Shown in pieces: positions 41,526 to 52,232 of a stretch of 64,000 bases of DNA. The DNA is from Altererythrobacter sp. H2. GTDB taxonomy: Bacteria > Pseudomonadota > Alphaproteobacteria > Sphingomonadales > Sphingomonadaceae. The stretch lies in NCBI RefSeq assembly GCF_035319885.1, contig NZ_CP141285.1, positions 2,170,001-2,234,000 on the forward strand, given 5' to 3'. Within the stretch, counting starts at the first letter, position 1; each line of letters starts with the position of its first letter. The translations under genes and the position numbers were made by a program. The notes below the pieces were generated by a model. That model searched no databases and was not told where the DNA came from. It saw nothing but the letters and a program-made list of their open reading frames with translations.

Positions 41526-42554
41526 TCAGGGAATCAGCAGACTGGAATCCCCGTAGCTGTAGAAGCGATATCCATCGCGGATAGCGTGGGCATAGGCCGC
41601 CATCATCCGCTCGCGGCCCATCAGCGCACTGACAAGCATCATCAATGTTGATTTCGGCAGGTGGAAATTGGTCATCAGTCCGTCGACCGCGCGGAAGCTG
41701 TAACCGGGCGTGATGAAGATGTCGGTGTCGCCCGCGAACGGGCGGATGACGCCGTCCTCTCCGGTCGCGCTTTCAAGCAGGCGCAGGCTGGTGGTGCCAA
41801 CCGCGATCACCCGGCCACCTGCCGCGCGCGCTGCGTTGAGGCGATCAGCGGTGGCAGCCTCGATCCGGCCCCACTCGCTGTGCATCTGGTGGTCGGCCGT
41901 GTCCTGCGCCTTCACGGGAAGGAACGTACCTGCGCCAACATGCAGGGTGAGCGTCTCGCGTCTGAACCCGCGCGCATCGAGGGCCGCCAACAGCCCGGGT
42001 GTAAAATGAAGCGCGGCCGTAGGCGCAGCAACCGCCCCATCCTCGCGCGCGAACATGGTCTGGTAATCCTCGCGATCACGCTCGTCGATCGCGCGCTTCC
42101 CCGCGATATAGGGCGGCAGCGGAACCTGCCCTGCCCTTTCCAGCAGCACCTCCACCGGCTCGTCGCCCTCAAACCGAAGGGTGAAGCTGCCATCAGCGAG
42201 CCGAGCCTCGGCAATCGCGCAAACTCCGGCAGGAAATTCGATCCTGTCCCCTTCGCGCAGGCGCTTGGCATTGCGGATGAAGGCCTGCCAGCGGCGCAGG
42301 TCGAGCCGCTTGTGCAGCGTTGCGCCAATCCTGGCCTCTCCCCGCAGCCCCTCCAGTTGCGCCGGGATCACGCGGGTATCGTTGAACACCAGCACGTCGC
42401 CCGGCTGTAGCAGGTCGGGCAGGTCACGCACGGTTCGATCAGTGAACGGTCCGTCTGCGGTGACATGGAGCAACCGCGCGGCATCGCGCGGCACGGCCGG
42501 CCTCAGGGCGATCAGCTCCTGCGGCAGGTCGAAGTCGAACAGGTCGACCTTCAT
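41526..42554 (-). CDS. queA: S-adenosylmethionine:tRNA ribosyltransferase-isomerase
   Basis: A 342-residue QueA that converts preQ1-tRNA to epoxyqueuosine-tRNA with SAM as ribosyl donor, the step after Tgt. The family signature is read in [62 protein letters not shown] and [14 protein letters not shown], with the C-terminal [17 protein letters not shown]. It begins nine bases after the cyclophilin gene in the same direction. Confidence 0.96.
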   Translation of the reverse strand: MKVDLFDFDLPQELIALRPAVPRDAARLLHVTADGPFTDRTVRDLPDLLQPGDVLVFNDTRVIPAQLEGLRGEARIGATLHKRLDLRRWQAFIRNAKRLREGDRIEFPAGVCAIAEARLADGSFTLRFEGDEPVEVLLERAGQVPLPPYIAGKRAIDERDREDYQTMFAREDGAVAAPTAALHFTPGLLAALDARGFRRETLTLHVGAGTFLPVKAQDTADHQMHSEWGRIEAATADRLNAARAAGGRVIAVGTTSLRLLESATGEDGVIRPFAGDTDIFITPGYSFRAVDGLMTNFHLPKSTLMMLVSALMGRERMMAAYAHAIRDGYRFYSYGDSSLLIP

Positions 42555-42563
42555 GGCTGAATC

Positions 42564-43232
42564 TTACTGGCTGATCGGGGCGTTGAGATCGTCGACCGAG
42601 ATCGCCTCCGGCGCCGCCGGCGGCGGGGCAAGGCGTGGCGGCTTGTTGTCTGCGGCGATCGAGGCCTGCAGGATCGTGGTCGGGTTGGCGGGCGGCTCGC
42701 CGCGCTGGATCGCGTCAACCGCATCCATCCCCGCTATCACCCGGCCGAAGTTGGTGTACTTCTTGTCGAGGCTGAAGCGCGGGTAAAAGACGATGAAAAA
42801 CTGGCTGTTGGCACTGTCATCCGACGCCGCACGGGCCATCGACACAGTGCCGCGCAAGTGCGGCATCGGATTGAATTCAGCAGTGAGGTCCGGCAATTCC
42901 GATCCGCCACGGCCGGTTCCGGTCGGGTCGCCGGTCTGCGCCATGAATCCGTCGATCACGCGGTGAAAAATCACCCCGTCATAGAAGCCCTGCCGGGCGA
43001 GAGTCTTGACCCGGTCGATATGGGCAGGTGCCCAGTCCGGCATTAGGCGGATCGCCACCCGCTTGCCGTTGGACAGGTCGAGCAGGAGAATGTTCTCCCG
43101 GTCCTCTTCGATGTTGAAGTTGATCGGCTGGTATACGCGCGGCGCAGCCGGCGCTTCCTCCTGGGCACGGGCAACGGCGGGTGTGGCAACCAGCGCGGCA
43201 AGCGCACCAGCAGCAATCAGGGCTTTGAGCAT
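42564..43232 (-). CDS. Cyclophilin-type peptidyl-prolyl isomerase, secreted
   Basis: A 222-residue cyclophilin with a signal peptide (AALVATPAVARAQ). All main motifs are intact: FHRVIDGFMAQTGDPTGTGRGGSELPD, GTVSMARAASDDSANSQFFIVF and KYTNFGRVIAGMDAVDAI. It is the canonical periplasmic cyclophilin of this window, while the one at 31092 is divergent. It precedes queA in the coaD-cyclophilin-queA arrangement common to alphaproteobacteria. The protein has an alanine/proline-rich C-terminal tail. Confidence 0.94.
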   Translation of the reverse strand: MLKALIAAGALAALVATPAVARAQEEAPAAPRVYQPINFNIEEDRENILLLDLSNGKRVAIRLMPDWAPAHIDRVKTLARQGFYDGVIFHRVIDGFMAQTGDPTGTGRGGSELPDLTAEFNPMPHLRGTVSMARAASDDSANSQFFIVFYPRFSLDKKYTNFGRVIAGMDAVDAIQRGEPPANPTTILQASIAADNKPPRLAPPPAAPEAISVDDLNAPISQ

Positions 43233-43320
43233 GGAAATCCCGTACTGTCCTTCGGTATCGAGGATGCGGTCTAGCCGCGCGCGGCTGTCACTTCAATGAA
43301 TAGCTGACGGGCAATGGCGT

Positions 43321-43833
43321 TCAGTAGTCCCCGAGCTGGCCCAGGGTTTCCACCCGGGCGATCACATCGTCACACACGACCTTGCTGACGAACGGCGTTA
43401 TGTCACCGCCAAACAGAGCGATTTCCTTGACCAGTTTCGACGCGATCGGCTGGAGCGAGACGTCGGCCATAAGAAAGACCGTCTCGATCGAATGGTCGAG
43501 CTGCTGATTCATGCCCGCCATCTGGTACTCGTATTCGAAGTCAGCCACCGCCCGCAGGCCCCGCACCAGAACATTGGCACCCTTTGCCCGCGCGAACTTG
43601 ACCAGGAGCGCGTTGAAGCCGACCACCTCGACGTTATCGAGGCCGAGCGCAGCCACCTCGCGCTCGACCATGGCGAGGCGCTCCTCGGTCGAAAACATCG
43701 GGTTCTTGCTGGGATTGGTAGTGACGCCAATGATCAGCGTGTCGACCAGCTTGCTGCCGCGCCGGATAATGTCGGCGTGGCCCAGCGTGATCGGGTCGAA
43801 TGTGCCCGGATAGATGCCGATGCGTTGGCTCAT
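43321..43833 (-). CDS. coaD: Phosphopantetheine adenylyltransferase
   Basis: A 170-residue enzyme of the nucleotidyltransferase superfamily. It makes dephospho-CoA from 4'-phosphopantetheine and ATP in CoA synthesis. TFDPITLGHADII contains the T/HxGH motif, RGLRAVADFEYEYQMAGMN and ASKLVKEIALFGGDI follow the family pattern. Its start codon overlaps the stop of ispA by one base. Confidence 0.96.
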   Translation of the reverse strand: MSQRIGIYPGTFDPITLGHADIIRRGSKLVDTLIIGVTTNPSKNPMFSTEERLAMVEREVAALGLDNVEVVGFNALLVKFARAKGANVLVRGLRAVADFEYEYQMAGMNQQLDHSIETVFLMADVSLQPIASKLVKEIALFGGDITPFVSKVVCDDVIARVETLGQLGDY

Positions 43834-44750
43834 CAGTGGTCCCTCTCCACAATATAACGGGCAAGTGCGCGCAAAAGGTCCGCCTCGCGGCCATGCGCGG
43901 CGAGATGGCCCACTGCCTGCTCGACCAGAGCATTCGCCTGCGCCCGCGCCCCCGCGACTCCCATCAGGGTGACGAAGGTCTGCTTGCCCTGTTCCTCGTC
44001 CTTGCGCAGCGCCTTGCCGGCCTTGTCTGCGTCGCCCTCAACGTCGAGCAGATCGTCGGCGATCTGGAAAGCGAGGCCGATGTCACGGGCATAGGCGCGC
44101 AGGTGCCCGCGCCCCTCGGGCGACAGATGGCCCAGGATTGCCCCCATCTCGACCGAGGCGGCAAGCAGTGCGCCGGTCTTGAGCTGTTGCAGGCGGGTGA
44201 TGGTGTGGAGGTCATAGTCCGCCCCGTCTGCCATCATGTCCATCATCTGGCCGCCGGCCATGCCGTTCATCCCGCTCGCCGTCGCCAGCGTGGAGACCAG
44301 TTGTGCCCGCGTAAAGGGATCGCCGCTGAGCATGGGATCGGCCAGGATCTCGAACGCCAGCGCATGGAGCGAATCCCCGGCCAGCACCGCGGTTGCCTCG
44401 TCGAACGCCTTGTGCAGCGTCGGTTTGCCGTGGCGCAGGTCGTCATCGTCCATACACGGCAGGTCATCGTGGATCAGCGAATAGACGTGGATCGCCTCGA
44501 CCGCGCAGCCCGCCCGGACCGCGATATTGCGCTCGACCCCGTACATGCCGGCAACTGTGGCCACCAGCAACGGGCGGACCCTCTTGCCGCCGCCAATTAC
44601 GGCATAACGCATGGCCTCCACCAGCCGTGCACGGGTATCCGGCGGCACTGGGAGCATGGAGTCAAAAGTTCCGTCGACCTCGCTCTGAATGGCCGTCAGC
44701 GCTTCGGACAGGATGGTCGGAGCGGCACCCACCGCGTCAGCCGTCGGCAT
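43833..44750 (-). CDS. ispA: Farnesyl/geranyl diphosphate synthase (polyprenyl synthetase)
   Basis: A 305-residue short-chain isoprenyl diphosphate synthase. The aspartate-rich motifs are DDLPCMDDDD (first) and DDLLDV (second), with GGKRVRP and EMGAILG also conserved. It elongates DMAPP to FPP (or GGPP), feeding carotenoids, quinones and undecaprenyl phosphate. The ATG at 44750 (MPTADAVGAAPT) overlaps the xseB end by 14 bases; upstream frame is the shadow of xseB. It forms an operon xseB-ispA-coaD. Confidence 0.92.
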   Translation of the reverse strand: MPTADAVGAAPTILSEALTAIQSEVDGTFDSMLPVPPDTRARLVEAMRYAVIGGGKRVRPLLVATVAGMYGVERNIAVRAGCAVEAIHVYSLIHDDLPCMDDDDLRHGKPTLHKAFDEATAVLAGDSLHALAFEILADPMLSGDPFTRAQLVSTLATASGMNGMAGGQMMDMMADGADYDLHTITRLQQLKTGALLAASVEMGAILGHLSPEGRGHLRAYARDIGLAFQIADDLLDVEGDADKAGKALRKDEEQGKQTFVTLMGVAGARAQANALVEQAVGHLAAHGREADLLRALARYIVERDH

Positions 44751-44988
44751 CGAACGGCACCGCCCCGCGCGCTTCGCCATTGGCGCCGGTGACGATCTTT
44801 TCGATCCGGGCCTGAGCCGCGTCGAGCCGCGCCTGGCAGTGCTTGCGCAGCGCCTCGCCGCGTTCGTAGAGATCGATCGACTGGTCGAGCGGCACTTCGC
44901 CGCTTTCGAGCTTGCGCACGACTTCTTCGAGCGCACGCAGCGCATCCTCGAAGCTCAGCCCTGCGATATCCGGGGAACCCTCTGCCAT
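44737..44988 (-). CDS. xseB: Exodeoxyribonuclease VII small subunit
   Basis: An 83-residue helical subunit that pairs with XseA to degrade single-stranded DNA. The typical pattern is SFEDALRALEEVVRKLESGEVPLDQSIDLYERG. The ATG at 44988 (MAEGSPDI) is preferred to 45000. Its position just upstream of ispA, with overlap, is a common arrangement in bacteria. Confidence 0.92.
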   Translation of the reverse strand: MAEGSPDIAGLSFEDALRALEEVVRKLESGEVPLDQSIDLYERGEALRKHCQARLDAAQARIEKIVTGANGEARGAVPFDADG

Positions 44989-45049
44989 GTGCAGGAGCAT
45001 TGACCGGCGGCCCGCGCTTGGTCAAGCTGCGCAAAACGGGGAAAGCCAA

Positions 45050-45451
45050 ATGAAGTGGATTATCGCCTATCTTGCCGCCGCCATTTCGTTCGGCATTCTT
45101 GACGCCTTCTGGCTGCGCTGGGCCGCGCCCAATCTCTATCGTCCGGTGATCGGCGCGATCATGGCGAGCGAGGTGCGCTGGGGCGCGGCCATAGCATTTT
45201 ACCTGATCTACGTTGCCGGGATGGTCTGGTTCGCGATCAAACCTGGCATCGCCAGCGGACAGGTATCCATCGCAGTCCTCAATGGCGCGCTGCTGGGCGC
45301 CCTGTGCTACGCCACATTCGACCTGACCAGCCAAGCGGTGCTCAAGGTGTGGTCGACCCAGATCAGCGTGATGGACATCGCCTGGGGCGCATTCGCCACG
45401 GCGGTTGCCTCCGGCGTCGCCTGCTGGGCCACGCTGAAATTCGCCAGCTAG
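45050..45451 (+). CDS. DUF2177-family membrane protein
   Basis: A 133-residue protein with four hydrophobic helices, beginning MKWIIAYLAAAISFGILDAFWL. The family consensus is LDAFWLRWAAPNLYRPVIGA, FYLIYVAGMVWFAIKPGIASG and NGALLGALCYATFDLTSQAVLKVWS, matching DUF2177 by memory. No function is known. The start has GGGGAAAG. The next gene starts five bases after its stop, so they are transcribed together. Confidence 0.82.
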   Translation: MKWIIAYLAAAISFGILDAFWLRWAAPNLYRPVIGAIMASEVRWGAAIAFYLIYVAGMVWFAIKPGIASGQVSIAVLNGALLGALCYATFDLTSQAVLKVWSTQISVMDIAWGAFATAVASGVACWATLKFAS

Positions 45452-45455
45452 CCGC

Positions 45456-46112
45456 GTGTTCATCGGTCACTGGGCCCCTGCCCTCGCCGCTGCGGCGGTC
45501 AGCAAGAAGTCACCCGGCCTAGGCACGCTGTTCGTCGCCGCGCAACTGGTCGACTGGGGATTCTTTGCCCTCGCCTGGGCTGGCATGGAGCACATGCGGG
45601 TGGTGCCCGGTCTGACGGTGATGAACCCGATTGATTTCTATCACATGCCCTATACCCATAGCCTGCTGGGGAGCGCGGTATGGGCTGCCGGCTTTGCTGG
45701 TCTGCTGTGGGTGATCGTGCGTGACCGCACTGCGGCAATGATTGGCGGCGCGGTGGTGCTAGCTCACTGGTTCCTTGATCTGCTGGTGCACGCGCCTGAT
45801 CTGACACTGGCGGGCAGCCCGCCGCCGCTGGGTTTGGCGCTGTGGGATCACCCGATGATCGCCATGCCATTGGAACTGGTGCTGACCTTCGGCGCGCTCG
45901 CCTGGTATGTGAAAGTGCGGCGCGGGCCGTTACTGCCGGTTATGGCGCTCGGCGGCGTGCTCGCGCTCATCCAGGCCGTAAACTGGTTCGGTCCGCCCCC
46001 GACCGAGGCCGGGCCGGAGCTCTACGGCACCGCGCTGATTGCCTACGCACTGGTTACGGCGCTCGCCTGGTGGGTGGGGAGAACCCGCACGCAGGCGTCT
46101 GCGCGGGGCTAG
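45456..46112 (+). CDS. Integral membrane protein of unknown function
   Basis: A 218-residue protein with about six hydrophobic segments. It starts at a GTG (MFIGHWAPALAAAAVSKKSP) and contains scattered His/Asp residues (HMPYTHSLLGS, HWFLDLLVHAPD) resembling the YdjM-type metal-dependent hydrolase fold. The family is not clear. It lies between the DUF2177-like gene and purL, 32 bases before purL, and may be co-transcribed with them. Confidence 0.75.
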   Translation: MFIGHWAPALAAAAVSKKSPGLGTLFVAAQLVDWGFFALAWAGMEHMRVVPGLTVMNPIDFYHMPYTHSLLGSAVWAAGFAGLLWVIVRDRTAAMIGGAVVLAHWFLDLLVHAPDLTLAGSPPPLGLALWDHPMIAMPLELVLTFGALAWYVKVRRGPLLPVMALGGVLALIQAVNWFGPPPTEAGPELYGTALIAYALVTALAWWVGRTRTQASARG

Positions 46113-46144
46113 CGGGAAAGCCCGCCGCCCGCTAAGGGCGCGCC

Positions 46145-48385
46145 ATGAGCCAGATCACGCCCGAAATCGTCGAGTCCCACGGCCTCTCCCCGGAAGAATA
46201 CGAGCGCGTCCTGCATGCGCTGGGGCGCGAGCCCAATACGGTGGAGCTCGGCATCTTCTCGGTCATGTGGTCGGAGCATTGCTCGTACAAGTCGAGCCGC
46301 CTGCACCTCAAGAAACTGCCGACCGAGGCCCCGTGGGTCATTTGCGGCCCGGGCGAGAACGCGGGCGTGATCGACATCGGCGATGGTCAGGCGGCGATCT
46401 TCAAGATGGAGAGCCACAACCACCCCAGCTACATCGAGCCCTATCAGGGCGCGGCAACCGGTGTGGGCGGCATCCTGCGCGACGTGTTTACCATGGGCGC
46501 GCGCCCCATCGCCAACGCCAACGCGCTGCGCTTCGGCCGGCCAGAGCACCCCAAGATGCAGCATCTGGTCAAGGGCGTGGTCGCGGGGATCGGCGGCTAC
46601 GGCAATTGCGTGGGCGTGCCGACTGTGGCGGGCGAGACCAATTTCCACCCCGCCTATGACGGCAATATCCTCGTCAACGCGATGACCGTCGGCGTCGCGG
46701 ATGCGGACAAGATTTTCTACAGCGCCGCCACCGGGGTCGGCAATCCGATCGTCTATGTCGGCTCCAAGACCGGGCGTGACGGCATCCACGGAGCAACCAT
46801 GGCCAGCGCGGATTTCGGCGAGGATGCCGATGCCAAGCGCCCCACGGTGCAGGTGGGCGATCCCTTCACCGAGAAGCTGCTGATCGAGGCCTGCCTCGAA
46901 CTGATGGCCACGGATGCCATCGTCGCGATCCAGGATATGGGCGCGGCGGGGCTGACCAGCTCCAGCGTCGAAATGGCGACCAACGGCAAGGCCGGCATCC
47001 GGCTCGACATGAACATGGTCCCCTGCCGCGAAGAAGGCATGACGCCCTACGAGATGATGCTGAGCGAGAGCCAGGAGCGGATGCTCATGGTCCTCAAGCC
47101 CGGCAAGGAGCCGATGGCGGAAGCGATCTTCAGGAAGTGGGAACTCGACTTCGCGGTGATCGGCGAAGTGACCGATACCGGGCATATGGTGCTGGAATGG
47201 AACGGCGAGGTCGTGTGCGACATTCCGCTGGGGCCCTTGGCCGCCGACGCGCCGCTCTATGACCGGCCCTATCTTTCCAAGGAAGAATACAAGGCCTGGG
47301 CGCAGATCAAGCCGCTCGGCGAGGTGCCCGAAAGCACCGATATCGGCGCGGATCTGCTCAAGCTGATGGCCACGCCCAACCTCGCCAGCAAGCGATGGAT
47401 TTACGAACAGTATGACAGCCAGGTCGGGGCCGACACGCTCCAGACCGGCGGTGATGCGGGCGTGGTGCGGGTGCATGGCACCAGGAAGGCGCTGGCAATC
47501 ACCACCGACTGCACCCCGCGCTATGTCTATGCTGACCCCTACGAAGGCGGCAAGCAGGCGATTGCCGAGGCTTACCGCAACCTCTGCGCGGTGGGCGCGC
47601 GGCCGCTGGCGGTGACCAACTGCCTCAACTTCGCCAACCCGCAGCGGCCCGAAATCATGGCGCAGCTGGTCCATGCGCTTGAAGGCATGGGCGACGCCTG
47701 CCGCGCGCTCGACTTTCCGATCGTGAGCGGCAACGTCAGCCTCTACAACGAGAGCAAGGCGACCGGCGGCGGCTCGGCCATCCTACCCACCCCCGCGATC
47801 GGCGGGGTCGGCATCATCGATGACTATTCCAGGATGATGACGATGGGGTTCAAGAACGACGGGGATGCGATCTATCTGGTCGCGCCCGACTTCTGGGCCA
47901 AGCCCGACCCGACCCGCTCTCACCTCGGTAAGTCGCGCTGGCTGCTCGACGTCATGGGCCGCGATGAAGGCCGCGCACCTCCGGTCGACCTGCAAGCGGA
48001 ACTGGGCGTCGGTTTGATCGTACGCAACTTGATCGCCGCCGGGCTGGTCAATGCGGTGCATGACATCTCAGATGGCGGTCTGGCAGTGGCGCTGGCAGAA
48101 ATGGCCCTCAAGGGCGGTATCGGTGCGACCGTCATGCAAGACAAAGCCTACACCCCAGCACAGTGGTGGTTTGGCGAGGATCAGGCCCGTTATGTGGTGA
48201 CGGTTTCTGACACCGATATCGACGCCTTCAACGCCATTCTTGCCGAAGGGCCGGAGTCCGAGGCGGCCTCTCTGATCGGTTTCCAGCGCATCGGGACAGT
48301 CGGCGGAGAGGCTGTGCTAGACGTTGCGCTATCTGACCTGCGAGCCGCGAATGATCACTTCTTTGCGGAGTGGATGGAGGGGTGA
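46145..48385 (+). CDS. purL: Phosphoribosylformylglycinamidine synthase, large subunit
   Basis: A 746-residue small-type PurL that uses the ammonia delivered by PurQ, with PurS, to convert FGAR to FGAM in purine synthesis. Duplicated AIR-synthase-like domains bind ATP: the motifs [18 protein letters not shown] and [24 protein letters not shown] open the first half, and [10 protein letters not shown] and [17 protein letters not shown] mark the second. It begins [19 protein letters not shown]. PurF in this window is another enzyme of the same pathway, but the two genes are far apart. Confidence 0.97.
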   Translation: MSQITPEIVESHGLSPEEYERVLHALGREPNTVELGIFSVMWSEHCSYKSSRLHLKKLPTEAPWVICGPGENAGVIDIGDGQAAIFKMESHNHPSYIEPYQGAATGVGGILRDVFTMGARPIANANALRFGRPEHPKMQHLVKGVVAGIGGYGNCVGVPTVAGETNFHPAYDGNILVNAMTVGVADADKIFYSAATGVGNPIVYVGSKTGRDGIHGATMASADFGEDADAKRPTVQVGDPFTEKLLIEACLELMATDAIVAIQDMGAAGLTSSSVEMATNGKAGIRLDMNMVPCREEGMTPYEMMLSESQERMLMVLKPGKEPMAEAIFRKWELDFAVIGEVTDTGHMVLEWNGEVVCDIPLGPLAADAPLYDRPYLSKEEYKAWAQIKPLGEVPESTDIGADLLKLMATPNLASKRWIYEQYDSQVGADTLQTGGDAGVVRVHGTRKALAITTDCTPRYVYADPYEGGKQAIAEAYRNLCAVGARPLAVTNCLNFANPQRPEIMAQLVHALEGMGDACRALDFPIVSGNVSLYNESKATGGGSAILPTPAIGGVGIIDDYSRMMTMGFKNDGDAIYLVAPDFWAKPDPTRSHLGKSRWLLDVMGRDEGRAPPVDLQAELGVGLIVRNLIAAGLVNAVHDISDGGLAVALAEMALKGGIGATVMQDKAYTPAQWWFGEDQARYVVTVSDTDIDAFNAILAEGPESEAASLIGFQRIGTVGGEAVLDVALSDLRAANDHFFAEWMEG

Positions 48386-48389
48386 GGCC

Positions 48390-48403
48390 CCCGCGCAGGC
48401 GGG
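48390..48403. repeat. Short GC-rich hairpin after purL
   Basis: CCCGC (48390-48394) and GCGGG (48399-48403) pair around a 4-base GCAG loop, five bases past the purL stop. There is no T-run. A CCCCGC/GCGGG motif of this kind is frequent between genes in related genomes, by memory; it may be a processing or weak termination signal. Confidence 0.35.
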
Positions 48404-48417
48404 AACTTACGGACTGA

Positions 48418-49559
<1,142 letters not shown>

Positions 49560-49653
49560 CGGGCACTCCATGCACGGGTGTACTTACAATACTGTCAATA
49601 GTGCTCCGTAACAAGACCCTCGCGGCGGGCGAACAGGCGGGATAGAAAGCCCC

Positions 49654-50325
49654 ATGCGACCGCACCAGACCCTGCCCTACACCCTGCCCGACCTGACCGA
49701 TGCCGAGCGCATTGCCCGCGCCACGGCAATGCGAGAGCGGCTGGCAACCCGGCGCAGCTGCCGTTATTTCGCCGATGCCCCGGTGCCGCGCCAAGTGATC
49801 GAACACGCGATCCTTGCGGCTGGCAGCGCACCCAACGGCGCCAACCACCAACCGTGGCACTTTGCGGTCATCTCCTCGCCTGAAACCAGGCGCGCAATCC
49901 GCGAAGCAGCAGAGGCGGAAGAGCGCGCCTTCTATGCAGGCAAGGCAAGCGATGAATGGCTCGATGCGCTCAAGGATCTCGGCACCGATGCCGACAAGCC
50001 GTTCCTCGAAACCGCGCCCTGGCTGATCGTCGTGTTCGCCCAACGCAAGGGCGGGATCGAGGAAGACGGCAAGACGCAGAACTACTATATCAACGAGAGC
50101 GTCGGGATCGCCTGCGGGCTGCTGCTGGCGACCCTGCACGAAGCGGGCTGCGCGACACTGACCCACACGCCCTCCCCGATGGGTTTCCTGCGGAAGATCT
50201 GCGGCCGGCCGGAGCACGAAAAGCCTCTGATGATCGTGGTTACAGGCCTGCCCGCCCCCGACGCGACCGTGCCCGCCCATGCCGTGCGCAAGAAGCCGCT
50301 GGAGCAGATCACCAGCTGGCTCTAG
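49654..50325 (+). CDS. Nitroreductase-family flavoenzyme, iodotyrosine-deiodinase-like
   Basis: A 223-residue FMN protein of the nitroreductase superfamily. The motif RRSCRYFADAPVPRQVIEHAILAAGSAPNGANHQPWHF is shared with iodotyrosine deiodinase, and the later NYYINESVGIACGLLLATLHEAGCATLTHTPSPMGFL matches its FMN and substrate-binding segment. Bacterial members of this group dehalogenate or reduce aromatics; the true substrate is unknown. The ATG at 49654 begins the gene. Its stop interlocks with serB in a shared CTAG. Confidence 0.88.
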   Translation: MRPHQTLPYTLPDLTDAERIARATAMRERLATRRSCRYFADAPVPRQVIEHAILAAGSAPNGANHQPWHFAVISSPETRRAIREAAEAEERAFYAGKASDEWLDALKDLGTDADKPFLETAPWLIVVFAQRKGGIEEDGKTQNYYINESVGIACGLLLATLHEAGCATLTHTPSPMGFLRKICGRPEHEKPLMIVVTGLPAPDATVPAHAVRKKPLEQITSWL

Positions 50326-51206
50326 GCCGCCGTCCAGTCGCTGCGCGGGATGCCGAGCAGCTTCAAGACGCTGGTCAGGTCGCCCCGGTCAATGCGGCCG
50401 TTGGCGGCGAGGCGGGCCTTGGGCTTGGCCCGGTAGGCAACGCCATAGGTCGCCGCCTCGATCATCGGGATGTCGTTGGCCCCGTCGCCGGTCGCCAGGG
50501 TGACGACATTCTCCCCAAGTTGCGCCGCTTCATCCTGTAATACCCGCAGCTTGGTCCCACTGTCGGCGACATCGCCGAGCAGCCCGCCGGTCAGCTGGCC
50601 CGCGCCCACTTCCAGCCGGTTGCCGACCACTCGCTCAAACCCCAGCAACTCGGCCACCGGGTCGGCAAAGTGGTGAAAGCCGCCGGTCACCAGCACTGTC
50701 CGCACCCCATGCGCCCGCAGGGTGGCAACGAGGGTGCGCGCGCCTTCCATCGGGCGAATCCGGTCGGTCAGGCATTGATCAATCGCCTCCTCACCCAAGC
50801 CCGCAAGCAGGCCGACCCGTTCGCGCAAGGCGCTTTCAAAATCGAGTTCCCCCTGCATGGCCCGCTCGGTGATTCCGGCGATCTGATCCTTCAGCCCGGC
50901 ATAATCGGCCAGCTCGTCAATGCATTCCTGCCCGATCATGGTCGAATCCATGTCGGAGACGAACAGGCGCGGCAGGGTGATCAGATCCTGCGCGGCCAGC
51001 ATGTCGGCGGAATCGAAATGGCTGTCCAGCACCGCCAGCAGCGCCGCAGGATCGCCTTCCGGCAAAGTCAGTTCAACCACGCCTTCAACTCGTTCGAGCA
51101 GCGCGGCCGAGGCCACCCGCAGACTATTTTCCTCCAGCGCAGCAATTGCCGCGTCGAGGCGCGTTTCAAGTGTGGCCGGGTCTGCTATCAGCCGGGCGAT
51201 GAGCAC
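50322..51206 (-). CDS. serB: Phosphoserine phosphatase
   Basis: A 294-residue HAD phosphatase for the last step of serine synthesis. The nucleophile motif is [14 protein letters not shown], motif II is LVTGGFHHF, and [23 protein letters not shown] holds motif IV. An ACT-like N-terminal region precedes the catalytic domain. I choose the GTG at 51206 because AGGAG lies eight bases upstream; longer frames to ATG 51242 cross the divergent miaA start. The beginnings of serB and miaA overlap by eight bases. Confidence 0.94.
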   Translation of the reverse strand: MLIARLIADPATLETRLDAAIAALEENSLRVASAALLERVEGVVELTLPEGDPAALLAVLDSHFDSADMLAAQDLITLPRLFVSDMDSTMIGQECIDELADYAGLKDQIAGITERAMQGELDFESALRERVGLLAGLGEEAIDQCLTDRIRPMEGARTLVATLRAHGVRTVLVTGGFHHFADPVAELLGFERVVGNRLEVGAGQLTGGLLGDVADSGTKLRVLQDEAAQLGENVVTLATGDGANDIPMIEAATYGVAYRAKPKARLAANGRIDRGDLTSVLKLLGIPRSDWTAA

Positions 51207-52146
51207 TGCCTGTTCTCCTGAGCGAAATCCGGTCGCGCTCATCGCAGGGCCGACCGCCAGCGGCAAGAGCGCATTGGCCGTCGCGCTGGCTCAGCGGCTG
51301 GAGCAGGCCGGCCGGCGAGCGGTGATTCTCAACGCCGACAGCGCCCAGGTTTATGCTGACCTTGCCGTACTGAGCGCGCGGCCCACGCCGGAGGAAATGG
51401 GCTGCATCGAGCATCGCCTGTTCGGTGCATGGGATGGGGCCAGCGCCTGTTCCGCCGCAGACTGGGCCGCAGCGGCGAAGCGCGAGATTGGGGTTCTCCA
51501 TACCGAGGGTGCCGTGCCAGTGCTGGTCGGCGGGACCGGGCTTTACCTGCGCACCCTGCTGGACGGGATCGCGCCAATCCCGGCAATCGAGCCGGAAGTG
51601 CGCACCGCCGTTCGTGCCCTACCGGTCGAGCAGGCCTATGCGGCACTTCAGACAGAAGATCCCGAACGCGCTGCGCGGCTCGCCCCGGCTGACAGTCAGC
51701 GAATCGCCCGGGCGCTGGAGGTGGTCCGCTCCACCGGGCGGCCGCTCGGTGAATGGCAGGGCCGGATCGAGGGCGGGATCGCCAGCCAGATTGCGCTCCA
51801 CCCGCTCGTTCTCCTGCCCCCGCGAGAATGGCTGTTCGCACGGTGCGACCGGCGGTTTGCACAGATGCTCGAACAAGGCGCGTTGGCGGAAGTAGAGGCC
51901 CTGCTGGGGCGAGCACTTGATCCCGCCCTGCCCGTCATGCGCGCCATTGGCGTTCCCGAAATCTCGGCGCTGCTGAAAGGCGAGGTTTCGCCGGAGCAAG
52001 CCTTGGCTGCTGGACAGCTTGCCACCCGTCAGTATGCCAAACGGCAGTATACCTGGTTCCGCAACCAGCCACCCCGGGAATGGCCCCGCATCGAGTTACA
52101 AAATGATTCGATTGAGCGGCATTTCGCATCATTGTTTCATTTTTAG
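51199..52146 (+). CDS. miaA: tRNA dimethylallyltransferase
   Basis: A 315-residue enzyme that prenylates A37 of tRNAs reading codons that begin with U. The P-loop is [51 protein letters not shown] and [12 protein letters not shown] follow. The ATG at 51199 is the only available start before the P-loop that fits; no good ribosome-binding site is seen. The gene runs into the ilvB promoter region, four bases before its -35. Confidence 0.95.
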   Translation: MSTACSPERNPVALIAGPTASGKSALAVALAQRLEQAGRRAVILNADSAQVYADLAVLSARPTPEEMGCIEHRLFGAWDGASACSAADWAAAAKREIGVLHTEGAVPVLVGGTGLYLRTLLDGIAPIPAIEPEVRTAVRALPVEQAYAALQTEDPERAARLAPADSQRIARALEVVRSTGRPLGEWQGRIEGGIASQIALHPLVLLPPREWLFARCDRRFAQMLEQGALAEVEALLGRALDPALPVMRAIGVPEISALLKGEVSPEQALAAGQLATRQYAKRQYTWFRNQPPREWPRIELQNDSIERHFASLFHF

Positions 52147-52149
52147 ACG

Positions 52150-52211
52150 TTGACAGGATATTTTTCGTCTCCTAGAGGCACCCACCTACCCGGTGCGGCC
52201 TCGCGCCGGGT
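52150..52211 (+). promoter_or_regulatory. Promoter and leader hairpin of ilvBNC
   Basis: A -35 TTGACA at 52150-52155 and a weak -10 TAGAGG at 52173-52178, 17-base spacing, start just after miaA ends. A leader hairpin ACCCGG / CCGGGT (52188-52193, 52206-52211) follows with a 12-base loop. No leader peptide with Ile/Val/Leu codons and no T-run are seen, so attenuation here is not shown. The ilvB start has a GGAGG site. Confidence 0.5.
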
Positions 52212-52232
52212 TATGTTTATGTGGAGGTTGCA

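Noticed and set aside
46109-47674. A 521-codon open frame on the - strand opposite purL
   Set aside because: Shadow of purL with no domain and low-complexity composition.
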